Below, in pieces: positions 26,719 through 35,471 of a DNA stretch of 64,000 nucleotides. The stretch is from Streptomyces pilosus. Its GTDB lineage: Bacteria; Actinomycetota; Actinomycetes; Streptomycetales; Streptomycetaceae. Below the pieces are notes generated by a model. The model made no database searches. It was not told the origin of the DNA and was given only the letters and a program-made list of their open reading frames with translations. The stretch spans positions 1 through 64,000 of the forward strand of contig NZ_BMTU01000003.1 in the NCBI RefSeq assembly GCF_014649835.1. The letters are read 5' to 3'. How positions within the stretch are numbered: position 1 is the first letter of the stretch; every line of letters begins with the position of its first letter. The position numbers and the translations under genes were made by a program.

Positions 26719-26895
26719 TGATCCGGCCCCCTGCGGAGGAGACCCGGCGACCCACCGCCGGGCGCCGGCGGCCCGGCCCCCGGGGAGCCGGTGACCGCCC
26801 GATGAGAGAAGCCCGGCGACCCCTCTCCCCCGGGAGCCCCGCTCCCGCACCCGCCATCCCCACCCCCACGCCTCTCGAAGGGAAACCGGACCCTC

Positions 26896-28389
26896 ATGTC
26901 CACGGAAGCCGCCACCCGCCCGACCTACGGCAACTGGCGCCGGCCCCGGCGGCCGGGGCTCGGACCGCTCGGCCTCGTCGGCACCTTCGGTGTCTTCGGC
27001 GGGCTCGTCCTCACCCTGCTCGCCTCGCTGATCTCGCTCTACGCGGCGCTGGTCGTGTTCGTCCCGCTCGCCGTGGTCCTGCTGCCACTGGCCGTGCGCA
27101 CCCAGGACGGGCGCAACGTCTACCAGCTGATCGCACTGCGCATCGGCTGGCGGCGCCGCAGGGCCAAGGGCGCCCACTTGTACGTGTCGGGCCCGCTGTC
27201 CCCCCGCCCCGGCGGACGGTTCCGCCCGCCCGGGCTGCTCAACAAGGTCACGGCGAGCGAGGGCCGGGACGCCTACGACCGTCCCTTCGGCGTGCTGCAC
27301 CACCCGGGCCGCAACCTGTACACCGTGGTGCTGGGCTGCGAACCGGACGGCGGCGCCCTGATCGATCCCGACCAGGTCGACGTCTGGGTCGCGCTGTGGG
27401 GCGAGTGGCTGTCCCGGCTGGCGCACGAGCCCGGGCTGCGGGGCGCGTCGGTGATCGTGGAGACCGCCCCCGACCCGGGGACCCGGCTCGCCCACGAGGT
27501 GCTGCCCCGCATCCACGCCGACGCCCCGCCCGCCGCCCGCGCGGTGATGGAGGAGGTCGTCGAGCGCTACCCGACCGCGTCCTCCGAGATGCACACCTAC
27601 GTCACGCTCACCTACGGCGTCCCCCCGGGCAAGCGGCGCCCGAAGGAGGACGTGATCTCCGACCTGGCCATCCGCATCCCGGGGCTGCTCAGCGGCCTGG
27701 TCTCGGCCGGCGGCGGGGCGGCGTACCCGCTGTCGGCCGAGCGGATCGCCGAGGTGGTCCGCGTCGCCTACGACCCCGCGGTCGCCGCCGACGTCCTCGA
27801 CGCCCGCGCCCAGCACGGCGGGACGGGCCTGGAGTGGGAGGACGCCGGTCCGGCCGCCGCCGTCGAGACCGTCAACAGCTACCAGCACGACTCGGGGGTC
27901 TCCCGCACCTGGCTGATGACGCTGGCGCCCCGCGGCACGGTACGGTCCTCGGTCCTGCGGTCCATGCTGGAGGCGGACACCTCCACCCGCCGCAAGCGGG
28001 TCGCGCTGATCTACCGGCCCATCGACCCGGCCACCTCGGCCCGGATCGTCGAGGCCGACCGCCGCGCCGCCCAGTTCATGGCCACCTCCGGCCGGGGCAC
28101 GGTGCAGGCCCGGGCGGCCTCCGAGGTGCGGGCGGCGGAGCAGACCGCGGCGGAGGAGGCGTCGGGCGCCGGGCTCGTGGAGTTCTCCCTGATGCTGACG
28201 GTCACCGTCGACGACGCCGACCAGCTCGCCGACGCCGACGTCACCGTCCGCAACCTGACCGCCGCCTCCCGGGTGCTGATGCGGCCCGCCGACCGGATGC
28301 AGGCCGCCGCCTTCACCTGCACCCTGCCCGCCGGGATCCTCCCGTGGGAGCAGACCCTGGTCCCGCACGAACTGCAGGAGGCGCTGTGA
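26896..28389 (+). CDS. SCO6880-family protein (VirB3 plus VirB4 N-terminal domain)
   Basis: This 497-residue protein belongs to the family named after S. coelicolor SCO6880. Residues 20-75 contain paired transmembrane segments (LVGTFGVFGGLVLTLLASLI, then SLYAALVVFVPLAVVLLPLA) like PrgI/VirB3. The rest matches the non-ATPase N-terminal part of VirB4 (RNLYTVVLGCEPDGGALIDP ... WVALWGEWLSRL). No Walker motif is present; the ATPase is in the next gene, with which the stop overlaps (GTGA at 28386). The pair is therefore a split VirB4. Confidence 0.88.
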   Translation: MSTEAATRPTYGNWRRPRRPGLGPLGLVGTFGVFGGLVLTLLASLISLYAALVVFVPLAVVLLPLAVRTQDGRNVYQLIALRIGWRRRRAKGAHLYVSGPLSPRPGGRFRPPGLLNKVTASEGRDAYDRPFGVLHHPGRNLYTVVLGCEPDGGALIDPDQVDVWVALWGEWLSRLAHEPGLRGASVIVETAPDPGTRLAHEVLPRIHADAPPAARAVMEEVVERYPTASSEMHTYVTLTYGVPPGKRRPKEDVISDLAIRIPGLLSGLVSAGGGAAYPLSAERIAEVVRVAYDPAVAADVLDARAQHGGTGLEWEDAGPAAAVETVNSYQHDSGVSRTWLMTLAPRGTVRSSVLRSMLEADTSTRRKRVALIYRPIDPATSARIVEADRRAAQFMATSGRGTVQARAASEVRAAEQTAAEEASGAGLVEFSLMLTVTVDDADQLADADVTVRNLTAASRVLMRPADRMQAAAFTCTLPAGILPWEQTLVPHELQEAL

Positions 28390-30251
28390 GCCGGCGCGAG
28401 GAGAAGAGGGCCGAGCGCGAGGACCGGCTGGCCGAGCAGCGGTCGCGCGCGGCGCTCGCGGCCCGGCGGTCCGGCGAGGACGGCGACGGTGGCGACGCCC
28501 GGTCCGGCGGACGGTCCGGCGACCGGTCCGGCGACCGGTCCGGCGGGCGGTCCGGCGCGAACGGCGGGACCCGGGAACGGTTCGGGCCGCACGGCGGTGC
28601 CGGGCAGGCAGGCGGTGACCGCGCCGGGCGGCGGGACCCGGACGGCGCCCGTGACGGCGTCCGTGACACGTCCGGACGGCGGTCCGCCGCCCGGCCCGCC
28701 CGCGGCGACGGTGCGCCCGCCCGCCCGCGGGAGCCCTACGTCCCCCCGCGCGGCTGGCACGGCGCCGGCGGCGGACGCGTCGGCTACCTGGACCCGCCCA
28801 CCATGTGGCGGGCGACCACCGTGCAGGCCTGCGGCATGTGGCCGTTCGCGGCCGGTTCCGGGTCGCCGATGACGGGTGTGCCGCTGGGACAGCACCTGTT
28901 CACCGGGGCCACGGTCTGCGGCGACCCGCTGAACTGGTTCACCCGGGCCCGCTACATCTCCAACCCGTCCCTGTTCATGCTCGGCATGCCCGGCCTGGGC
29001 AAGTCCACCCTGGTCAACCGGATGCTGATCGGGCTCGCCGCGACCGGCGTGGTCCCGCTGGTGCTCGGTGACCTCAAGCCGGACTACGCCGACACCGTGC
29101 GCGCGCTGGGCGGGCAGGTGATCTCCATCGGCCGCGGCCGGGGCGGCATCAACGTCCTGGACCCGGGCGCCATGGGCGAGGCGGCGGTGCGGATCGGCGG
29201 TGAGGCGGGCGAGGTGCTGAAGGCCGAGACGCACGGCCGGGTGCTGAACATGGTGGCCGCCCTGATCACCATCGTGCGGGGGCGTCCGATGGACGACCAC
29301 GAGCAGTCCGTGCTCTCCGCCGTCCTGCACCACCTGCGCGAGCGCACCGCGCCCGGCCGCGCCCCGCTCCTGCCCGACCTGCTGCGGGTACTGACCGAGG
29401 GCCCCGACCGGGTGCGCGCGGTCACCCTGGACCGCGGCAACGAGACCCGCTACCGCGACGCCGTGGACCCGCTGCACCGCTCCCTGCTCGGCATCCTCGA
29501 CGGGCCCCTCGGCGACACCTTCACCTCCGAGACGTCCACCCGCATCGACCCGAACGCGCCCGCGGTGTGCATCGACATCTCCGGCATCGGCGAGGCCGAC
29601 ACCCAGCTGACCGCCGCCGCGATGCTCGCCGCCTGGTCCGACGGACTGGGCACGGTGGCCGCCTCGCACGCCCTCGCGGACGCGGGACTCGCCCCGCGGC
29701 GCTGGTTCTTCACCGTGCTGGACGAACTGTGGCGGCCGCTGCGCGCCGCCTCCGGCATCGTCGACCGCATCGACGCGCTCACCCGCCTCAACCGCTCCCT
29801 CGGCCTGGGCGACGCGAAGATCACCCACACCCTGAAGGACGCCGAGGCGCTCGGCACCGACGCCGACCGGGCCAAGGCGCGCGGCTTCGTCGAGCGGGCC
29901 GGGATGGTGGTGTGCGCGGGCCTGCCCCGGACCGAGATGGAGGAGCTCGGCAAGGTGGTGGGCCTGTCCCAGCGCGAGATCGAACTCGTCTCGTCCTGGT
30001 CCTCGCCGCCCGGCTGGGGAATGACCGGCGAGCACGAGGAGCCGCCCGGCCGGGGCCGCTTCCTCATCAAGGTCGGCGGACGGCCCGGCATCCCCATCAA
30101 GGTCGCCATCACCGACGCCGAGCGCCGGCTGCACAACACCAACACCCGCTGGACCACCGACGAGGAGGCCATCGAGCAGGCGGCGGCGCGGGCCGCCCGG
30201 GACGTCGCGCGGGCCGCCGGGCAGAGGGGCCCCGGGGGGTGGCCGGCATGA
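28386..30251 (+). CDS. VirB4-like ATPase
   Basis: This is a 621-residue ATPase powering the secretion channel. About 130 N-terminal residues are charged and repetitive (RSGGRSGDRSGDRSGG). The core has Walker A GMPGLGKST at residues 200-208 and Walker B FFTVLDELW with Asp446. A late RFLIKVGGRPGIPIKV motif follows. It begins at a GTG overlapping the SCO6880-family stop and ends at an ATGA overlap with the coupling-protein gene, so the three form a tightly coupled unit. Confidence 0.9.
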   Translation: MSRREEKRAEREDRLAEQRSRAALAARRSGEDGDGGDARSGGRSGDRSGDRSGGRSGANGGTRERFGPHGGAGQAGGDRAGRRDPDGARDGVRDTSGRRSAARPARGDGAPARPREPYVPPRGWHGAGGGRVGYLDPPTMWRATTVQACGMWPFAAGSGSPMTGVPLGQHLFTGATVCGDPLNWFTRARYISNPSLFMLGMPGLGKSTLVNRMLIGLAATGVVPLVLGDLKPDYADTVRALGGQVISIGRGRGGINVLDPGAMGEAAVRIGGEAGEVLKAETHGRVLNMVAALITIVRGRPMDDHEQSVLSAVLHHLRERTAPGRAPLLPDLLRVLTEGPDRVRAVTLDRGNETRYRDAVDPLHRSLLGILDGPLGDTFTSETSTRIDPNAPAVCIDISGIGEADTQLTAAAMLAAWSDGLGTVAASHALADAGLAPRRWFFTVLDELWRPLRAASGIVDRIDALTRLNRSLGLGDAKITHTLKDAEALGTDADRAKARGFVERAGMVVCAGLPRTEMEELGKVVGLSQREIELVSSWSSPPGWGMTGEHEEPPGRGRFLIKVGGRPGIPIKVAITDAERRLHNTNTRWTTDEEAIEQAAARAARDVARAAGQRGPGGWPA

Positions 30252-32050
30252 GCGGCGCCCGCTCCGGCGACCTGCACGAGCAACTGCCCTGGGCCGTGGC
30301 CGCGCTGGCCGCGGGCGGCCTGGGGCTGTTCGCCGTCGCCTGGACCGGCGGCACCCTCGGCGCCGGTGTCACCGGGCACGGCTGGCAGGCCCCGCCGTTC
30401 GCCCTGTCCACGGCGACCACCCTGGCCGGCGAGGGCCCGGGCACCCTGTGGCCCGGCGCCCCGGCCGGTGCCGTCTACGGCGGCATGCTCGCGCTGCTGA
30501 CGCTCCTCCTGGTGCCCGTCGCCGTCGCCGTACGTCTCCTCGTGAGCCGTTCCGCGCGGCCGAAGGGGCTGGCAGGGCGCCGGGAACTCGCCGCGATGTG
30601 CCCGAAGGGCATCACCGCCCGCGCCCGCGAGCTACGGCCCAGCCTGGAGGGCCGCGAGCAGCTGCACCCGGACGAGACCGGCAACCTGCTCGGCGACCTC
30701 GCTCCGAACGGGCCCGAGCTGCGCAGCAGTTACGAGGACGTCGAACTCGACCTCATGGCGCCCCGGGCCGGCAAGTCCACCGGCATCGCCGTCCCCCGGG
30801 TGCTGCGCGCCCAGGGCGCGGTGCTGCTCACCTCCAACAAGTCCGACGTGTACGCCGTCACCCGCGCCGCCCGCGCGCAGGCGGGCCGGGTCTGGACGTT
30901 CGACCCGCAGGGCATCGCCCACACGCCGCGCGCCATGTGGTGGAACCTGCTGGGCGAGTGCCACACCATCGAGGGCGCCCGCCGCCTGGCCGGCCACTTC
31001 GTCGCCTCCGTCAACGACGACAGCGCGAAGAAGGACTTTTGGATCTCCGCCGCCCAGAACACGCTCACCGCGCTGTTCCTGGCCGCCGCCCGCGGCGGGG
31101 CCTCGGTCCGCGACCTGCTCGGCTGGCTCGCCGACCCCGCCGACCGCACCCCGGTCGACCTGCTCCGGGAGGCGCAGCTCATCGCGATGGCGGAGCAGCT
31201 CCAGGGCACCGTGCGCGGCGCGGTGGAGACCAGGGACGGCATCTATGAGACGGCGCGGCAGACCGTGTCCTGCCTGCTGGACCCCGAGATCCTCGCCTGG
31301 GTCACCCCGGACCCCGTGCTGCCCGAGTTCCGCCCCGACCGGCACGTCCTCGGCAAGGACACGCTCTACCTGCTCTCCAAGGACGGCGGCGGTTCCGCGG
31401 CGGGTGTCATCGCGGGCATCGCGGACGCGACGATGCGGGCGGGCGTGGTCGCCGCCGAGCGCATGGGCGGGCGGCTCGACCCGCCGCTGACCGCGGTCCT
31501 CGACGAGGCCGCCAACGTGTGCCGCATCGCCGACCTGCCCGACCTCTACTCCCACTTCGGCTCGCGCGGCATCAACGTCGTCACCCTGCTCCAGAGCTAC
31601 CGGCAGGGCGCCCGGGTGTGGGGCGAGGTGGGCATGGACGCCCTGTGGAGCGCGGCGACCGTCAAGCTCCTCGGGGCCGGCCTGGACGACGCGGACTTCG
31701 TCCAGAAGATCTCCACGCTGGTCGGCCAGCACGACGTGCGCACCCCCACGGTCAACCGCGGCAAGGAGGGCACCTCCCGCTCGTACTCCTACCGGCAGGA
31801 GGCCGTGCTGCCGCCGGACCGGATCCGGGCCCTGCCCAAGGGCACCGCCCTGCTCCTGGCCACCGGGGTGCGCCCCGCCCTGATCCGGCTGCGCCCCTGG
31901 TACAAGGAGCCCGGTGCCGGCGCCATCTCGGCGGCGGCCAAGGCGGAGACGGCGGCCATCACGGAGCGGGCCGCGGCCCGGCTGCCGGCCGCGCCGGTCG
32001 TGGCCCTGGAGAAGTGGAACCGTCCCGCCCGGGACGCCGGCCCCGTGTGA
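30248..32050 (+). CDS. VirD4/TraG-like coupling ATPase
   Basis: This 600-residue coupling protein selects substrates for the channel. Two N-terminal transmembrane segments (about 14-33 and 75-98) precede the motor. The motor has Walker A MAPRAGKST with Lys176 and Walker B TAVLDEAANV with Asp419. The family segments LTSNKSDVY and FDPQGI follow Walker A, and LLQSYRQGARVWGE comes later. No relaxase gene is found nearby, which points to protein rather than DNA export. The 3' end overlaps the convergent DUF418 gene by 92 bp. Confidence 0.92.
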   Translation: MSGARSGDLHEQLPWAVAALAAGGLGLFAVAWTGGTLGAGVTGHGWQAPPFALSTATTLAGEGPGTLWPGAPAGAVYGGMLALLTLLLVPVAVAVRLLVSRSARPKGLAGRRELAAMCPKGITARARELRPSLEGREQLHPDETGNLLGDLAPNGPELRSSYEDVELDLMAPRAGKSTGIAVPRVLRAQGAVLLTSNKSDVYAVTRAARAQAGRVWTFDPQGIAHTPRAMWWNLLGECHTIEGARRLAGHFVASVNDDSAKKDFWISAAQNTLTALFLAAARGGASVRDLLGWLADPADRTPVDLLREAQLIAMAEQLQGTVRGAVETRDGIYETARQTVSCLLDPEILAWVTPDPVLPEFRPDRHVLGKDTLYLLSKDGGGSAAGVIAGIADATMRAGVVAAERMGGRLDPPLTAVLDEAANVCRIADLPDLYSHFGSRGINVVTLLQSYRQGARVWGEVGMDALWSAATVKLLGAGLDDADFVQKISTLVGQHDVRTPTVNRGKEGTSRSYSYRQEAVLPPDRIRALPKGTALLLATGVRPALIRLRPWYKEPGAGAISAAAKAETAAITERAAARLPAAPVVALEKWNRPARDAGPV

Positions 32051-33176
32051 CCGTCCGCAGCAGCAGTTCGGCCGGACCGTACCGGGCCCGCCCCGCCCAC
32101 AGCGCGCCGAGCGCGAGCTGCGCGCCGTAGAGGGGGACGCAGCCCGCGAGGACGGCGGCCGTGCCCAGCCGCCCGTACAGCGCGAAGCCGTACCCGGTGA
32201 ACACGCAGGCGAGGACCAGCGACTGGGCGAGGTAGTGGCTGAGCGCCATGCGCCCGGCGGACGCGAGCACCCGCGCCGCCGGGCCCCGGGGGTCGAGCAG
32301 CAGGAGCAGCCCGCACGCGTACGCCGCGGTCAGCGCCGGCGCGGTCAGCACCGCCACCGCCCGGCCGGTCAGGAACCACCGTCCGTCCAGCGGCCCGTTC
32401 GCGCAGCACGCGGCGACCACGCCGCCGGCCAGTCCGGCCGGCAGCAGCCGGACGACGGCCCCGCGCAGCCACGCCCTGTCCCTGCCGCGCCGCTCCACGA
32501 GACCGGACCGGGCCGCCGCCAGACCCGCCAGGAAGGCGGCCAGCATGTCGGGCGCGTACAGCAGGTTCGCGGCGAGCGCCGCCGGCAGGTCGCCGAGGTG
32601 GGCGGCGACGACCGAGGCGGCACCGCCCCGGTACGCGGCCGTGCCGCCCGCCGGGACCGGGCCGGGGGCGGCCGGAGCGGTGAGGGCCGCGGTCAGCAGC
32701 CCGTAGCCGAGCAGGACGGCCGCCACCGCCGCCAGCAGGACCGCCGCCAGCCGCAGCGCGGCCCGCGGACGCAGCCCGCGCAGCCCGTACAGCACCAGCC
32801 CCAGCATCGCGTACGTGGTGAGGATGTCGCCCGGGAAGAGCAGGACGGCGTGCAGCAGGCCGATCACGAACAGGGCGGCCGTACGGCGCAGATGGCGTGG
32901 CGCGAACGCGGCGCCGGCCCGCCGGGCGGACCGCGCCTGGAACACGAAGGAGCAGCCGAAGAGGAAGGAGAACAGCAGGTAGAACTTGGTGGTGACCAGC
33001 GCGGTGACCGCCCAGGCGGCCACCCGGTCGACCGCCGGCGCCCCGGGGCCGCCCCCGTGCACCACGTCGGGGCCCGCCATCAGCAGGGCGTTGACCAGCA
33101 GGATGCCGGACAGGGCGAACCCGCGCAGGACGTCCAGCTCGACGAGCCGCCGCGGCTCCCCGCCCGGTGGGCTCAC
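31959..33176 (-). CDS. DUF418-type polytopic membrane protein
   Basis: This 405-residue membrane protein has ten or so hydrophobic segments. It starts with the DUF418/YeiB family signature RLVELDVLRGFALSGILLVN. DUF418 proteins resemble acyltransferase-type membrane enzymes but their reaction is not established. The GTG at 33176 overlaps the stop of the preceding small gene (GTGA), so the two are coupled. The gene converges on and overlaps the coupling-ATPase gene. Its inferred promoter (P3) links it to the secretion regulon. Confidence 0.82.
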   Translation of the reverse strand: MSPPGGEPRRLVELDVLRGFALSGILLVNALLMAGPDVVHGGGPGAPAVDRVAAWAVTALVTTKFYLLFSFLFGCSFVFQARSARRAGAAFAPRHLRRTAALFVIGLLHAVLLFPGDILTTYAMLGLVLYGLRGLRPRAALRLAAVLLAAVAAVLLGYGLLTAALTAPAAPGPVPAGGTAAYRGGAASVVAAHLGDLPAALAANLLYAPDMLAAFLAGLAAARSGLVERRGRDRAWLRGAVVRLLPAGLAGGVVAACCANGPLDGRWFLTGRAVAVLTAPALTAAYACGLLLLLDPRGPAARVLASAGRMALSHYLAQSLVLACVFTGYGFALYGRLGTAAVLAGCVPLYGAQLALGALWAGRARYGPAELLLRTVTRGRRPGRDGSTSPGPRPARPAAGPRPAP

Positions 33177-33565
33177 GGCAGCACCGCGAGGGCGGTGCCG
33201 CAGGCCAGCGCCGAGGTCAGGAACCAGCCGAACGAGGGCGCCAGCAGGGCGCGCACCGACCACACCCGGGCCTGCTCCGGCCGGTTCCTGGCGTGCACCA
33301 CGGGCACCGTCGCGCCGGCCTGCGGGAGCCCGTGGAACGACCCGTACCGGCCCGGGTCGAGGACGAAGGCCCGGCCGAGGCGGTCGGTGTACGCCACCAG
33401 CGCGCCGGGCCGCCGGTCGAAGGCCGCGCGGGGGATCACCACCCCCGGCACCCGTTCGCCGCCCGCCCACAGGCGGACCGCCACCGTCAGTGCCCGGACC
33501 GCGGCCGCCAGGGCGCCGAGGCCGAAGCCCGTGCACAGCGCCGGCACCAGCAGTTCCGCGTCCAT
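33173..33565 (-). CDS. Small DUF3592-like membrane protein
   Basis: This 130-residue protein has an N-terminal transmembrane segment (about 6-31), a small beta-rich domain (VPGVVIPRAAFDRRPGALVA ... FHGLPQAGATVPVVH) and a C-terminal segment (about 108-128). The layout resembles DUF3592 proteins. It is the promoter-proximal gene of the leftward DUF418 pair. It is divergent from the NlpC/P60 gene across back-to-back TGAACC promoters. Confidence 0.65.
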   Translation of the reverse strand: MDAELLVPALCTGFGLGALAAAVRALTVAVRLWAGGERVPGVVIPRAAFDRRPGALVAYTDRLGRAFVLDPGRYGSFHGLPQAGATVPVVHARNRPEQARVWSVRALLAPSFGWFLTSALACGTALAVLP

Positions 33566-33607
33566 ACCGCCCCTTCCGCCCTGCCCCGTCCCGGGTCCTC
33601 GGCACGC

Positions 33608-33635
33608 ACAACGGGCCGCGGACCGCCGCGGTTCA
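33608..33635 (-). promoter_or_regulatory. SigL-like promoter P3
   Basis: On the minus strand: TGAACC, 16-bp spacer, CGTTGT, about 43 bp before ATG 33565. It is back-to-back with P4. Confidence 0.68.
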
Positions 33636-33646
33636 GGGGCCCGCGT

Positions 33647-33675
33647 TGAACCGGCGCGCCCGGCGGCCCCGTTGT
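33647..33675 (+). promoter_or_regulatory. SigL-like promoter P4
   Basis: TGAACC, 17-bp spacer, CGTTGT, 43 bp before the NlpC/P60 start at 33719. It is the mirror of P3. Confidence 0.68.
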
Positions 33676-33718
33676 ACCGATGCCCTGGTCCCCACCCGCG
33701 AAAGGAGCCGCGGCCCGG

Positions 33719-34786
33719 ATGAGACCCGCACCGAGCCCGCACCGACTCCGGACGGCGGCGGCCGTCGCGCTGGCCTGTGCGCTGACGCTCACGGCCCGGT
33801 CCCCGGCCGGCGCCGACCCGGCACCGGCACCGGCGCCGGCGCCGGCGCCGCAGACCCTCGCCGGGGTACGCGCCGAACTCCAGCGCCTGTACCGCGAGGC
33901 GGCCGTCGCCACGGACCGGTACAACGCCGCCGAGGAGAAGGTGACACAGCAGCAGAAGCGTGTCCGCTCCCTCAACGGCCGGGTGGAGACGACCGAGGCG
34001 CGGCTCGCCGCACTGACCGAGCGGGCCGGGGCGGCCGCCCGCGCCCAGTACCGCGGGGGCGGTGACCTGCCCGCCGAGGTGCAGTTCGTCTTCGCCGGCC
34101 GGCCCGAACGCGCCCTGGACGGTGCCGCCCGGACCCGTCAGGCGCACCTCTCCACCCGGAACCTGCTCACCGCCCTGGTCGGCACCCGCGAGGAGCTGGG
34201 CGGGCACCGGGACAGGGCGGTCGCGTCGCTGGAGGACCTGCGGAAGAACCGCAGGTCCATGGACACCCAGCGGGAGAAGATCGAGAAGCGCATCTCCGCC
34301 GCCGAGCGGATGGAGGCCCGGCTGGCGGAGGAGCAGCGCAGGGAACTGGCGGAGCTGGAGCGGGAGGAGACCGCCGAGGCGCAGGCGGAGTGGGTGGACA
34401 CCGGCATCCTCGACCAGGTCGGCACCGAGGCGACGGCCGCCGGCCGCAAGGCCCTCGCCTACGCCACCCGGCAGATCGGCAAACCCTACGTCTGGGGCGC
34501 CGAGGGCCCGGACTCCTTCGACTGTTCCGGCCTCACCTCCCAGGCCTGGCTGGCCGCGGGCACCGTCGTCCCGCGCACCTCCCAGGAGCAGTGGCGCCTG
34601 CTGGACCGCGTCCCCGTGGCGGACATGCGCCCCGGCGACCTGATCATCTACTTCCCGGACGCCAGCCACGTCGGCATCTACGCCGGTGACGGCGAGATGG
34701 TCCACGCCCCCCGGCCGGGCCGCTCGGTGACGGTGGCTCCGGCGGGGTCGATGGAGATCCTGGGCGTGGTGCGGCCCGACGCGTGA
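33719..34786 (+). CDS. Secreted NlpC/P60 peptidoglycan endopeptidase
   Basis: This 355-residue protein has a signal peptide (residues 1-32, cut near SPAGA), a Pro/Ala stretch, and a long coiled coil (about 45-225). The C-terminal NlpC/P60 domain has catalytic Cys269 in FDCSG and His317 in SHVGIYAG. It should cut stem peptides of peptidoglycan and may open the wall for the secretion apparatus, complementing the transglycosylase. ATG 33719 has AAAGGAG upstream. Confidence 0.9.
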   Translation: MRPAPSPHRLRTAAAVALACALTLTARSPAGADPAPAPAPAPAPQTLAGVRAELQRLYREAAVATDRYNAAEEKVTQQQKRVRSLNGRVETTEARLAALTERAGAAARAQYRGGGDLPAEVQFVFAGRPERALDGAARTRQAHLSTRNLLTALVGTREELGGHRDRAVASLEDLRKNRRSMDTQREKIEKRISAAERMEARLAEEQRRELAELEREETAEAQAEWVDTGILDQVGTEATAAGRKALAYATRQIGKPYVWGAEGPDSFDCSGLTSQAWLAAGTVVPRTSQEQWRLLDRVPVADMRPGDLIIYFPDASHVGIYAGDGEMVHAPRPGRSVTVAPAGSMEILGVVRPDA

Positions 34787-34800
34787 GGCCGGGGCCGGCC

Positions 34801-34872
34801 CCGGGAGCCGGGGCCGGCCGGAAAGTCCGGGCCGGCCCGGGAGCCGGAGCCGGCCGGAAAGTCGGGGCCGGC
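34801..34872. repeat. 36-bp direct repeat, two copies
   Basis: Two adjacent 36-bp copies (each beginning CCGGGAGCCGG and containing CCGGAAAGTC) differ at only a few positions, and partial copies lie on both sides. They sit between two convergent genes, so they may form terminator-like structure. Confidence 0.75.
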
Positions 34873-34905
34873 CCGGGGCTCGGGGGCGGTCCTCGGGACC
34901 GGTTC

Positions 34906-35355
34906 TCAGGGCCGGGGCGGGGGCGGGCCGAACGGGTCGAGGGCCTCGACGGTCGGAGCCTCCTTCGGCCGGTGGCCTCCGGGCTTGCACCCGGAGAAGG
35001 GCCCCGAGGGGTCCCGGAGCGAGCCCAGCACCGGAAGCAGGTAGTCGCGGTGCCAGTTGGCGGGCCCGCACGCCCCGGCGTCCGGCCCGGTCAGCTCCTG
35101 CCAGGCCAGCCACAGCCCGTGCAGCTGGGCGACCGCCTCCCCGTGCTCCCACCAGCGGCCGCACCAGGGGGCCGTGGACGTGACCTCCCTGCCGTAGACC
35201 GGCAGCAGCACGTGGTGGGTCCACAGGGTCAGCCGGCGCAGCGTGTCGGCGTACTCGGCCCCCTCCATGTAGAGGATGAACAGGGGGGCGGGGGCCGCGG
35301 TCGCCTCCTGCGACGTCTCGTCCCGCTCCCCGGCGGACACGGTGTCGGCGGTCAT
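34906..35355 (-). CDS. DUF4913-type protein
   Basis: This 149-residue protein has the core pattern of DUF4913: LWTHHVLLPVYGREV, APWCGRWWEHGEAVAQLHGL, NWHRDYLLPVLGSL and DPSGPFSGC. The family, as I recall, is common on actinobacterial mobile or conjugative elements. Its function is unknown. There is no signal peptide. No TGAACC element precedes it, so it is probably transcribed from P5 with the upstream gene. ATG 35355 has GAGGGAG upstream. Confidence 0.75.
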   Translation of the reverse strand: MTADTVSAGERDETSQEATAAPAPLFILYMEGAEYADTLRRLTLWTHHVLLPVYGREVTSTAPWCGRWWEHGEAVAQLHGLWLAWQELTGPDAGACGPANWHRDYLLPVLGSLRDPSGPFSGCKPGGHRPKEAPTVEALDPFGPPPPRP

Positions 35356-35471
35356 GTCCGCTCCCTCGGTCGGCTGTGCATGGATGGTCCTCCGGTCCGT
35401 GCGGCCGCACGCGCGGTGCGCCGGCGGGAAACACCGGCGCACCACGCGGACGCCTGCGGGGGGGGCGGGCG

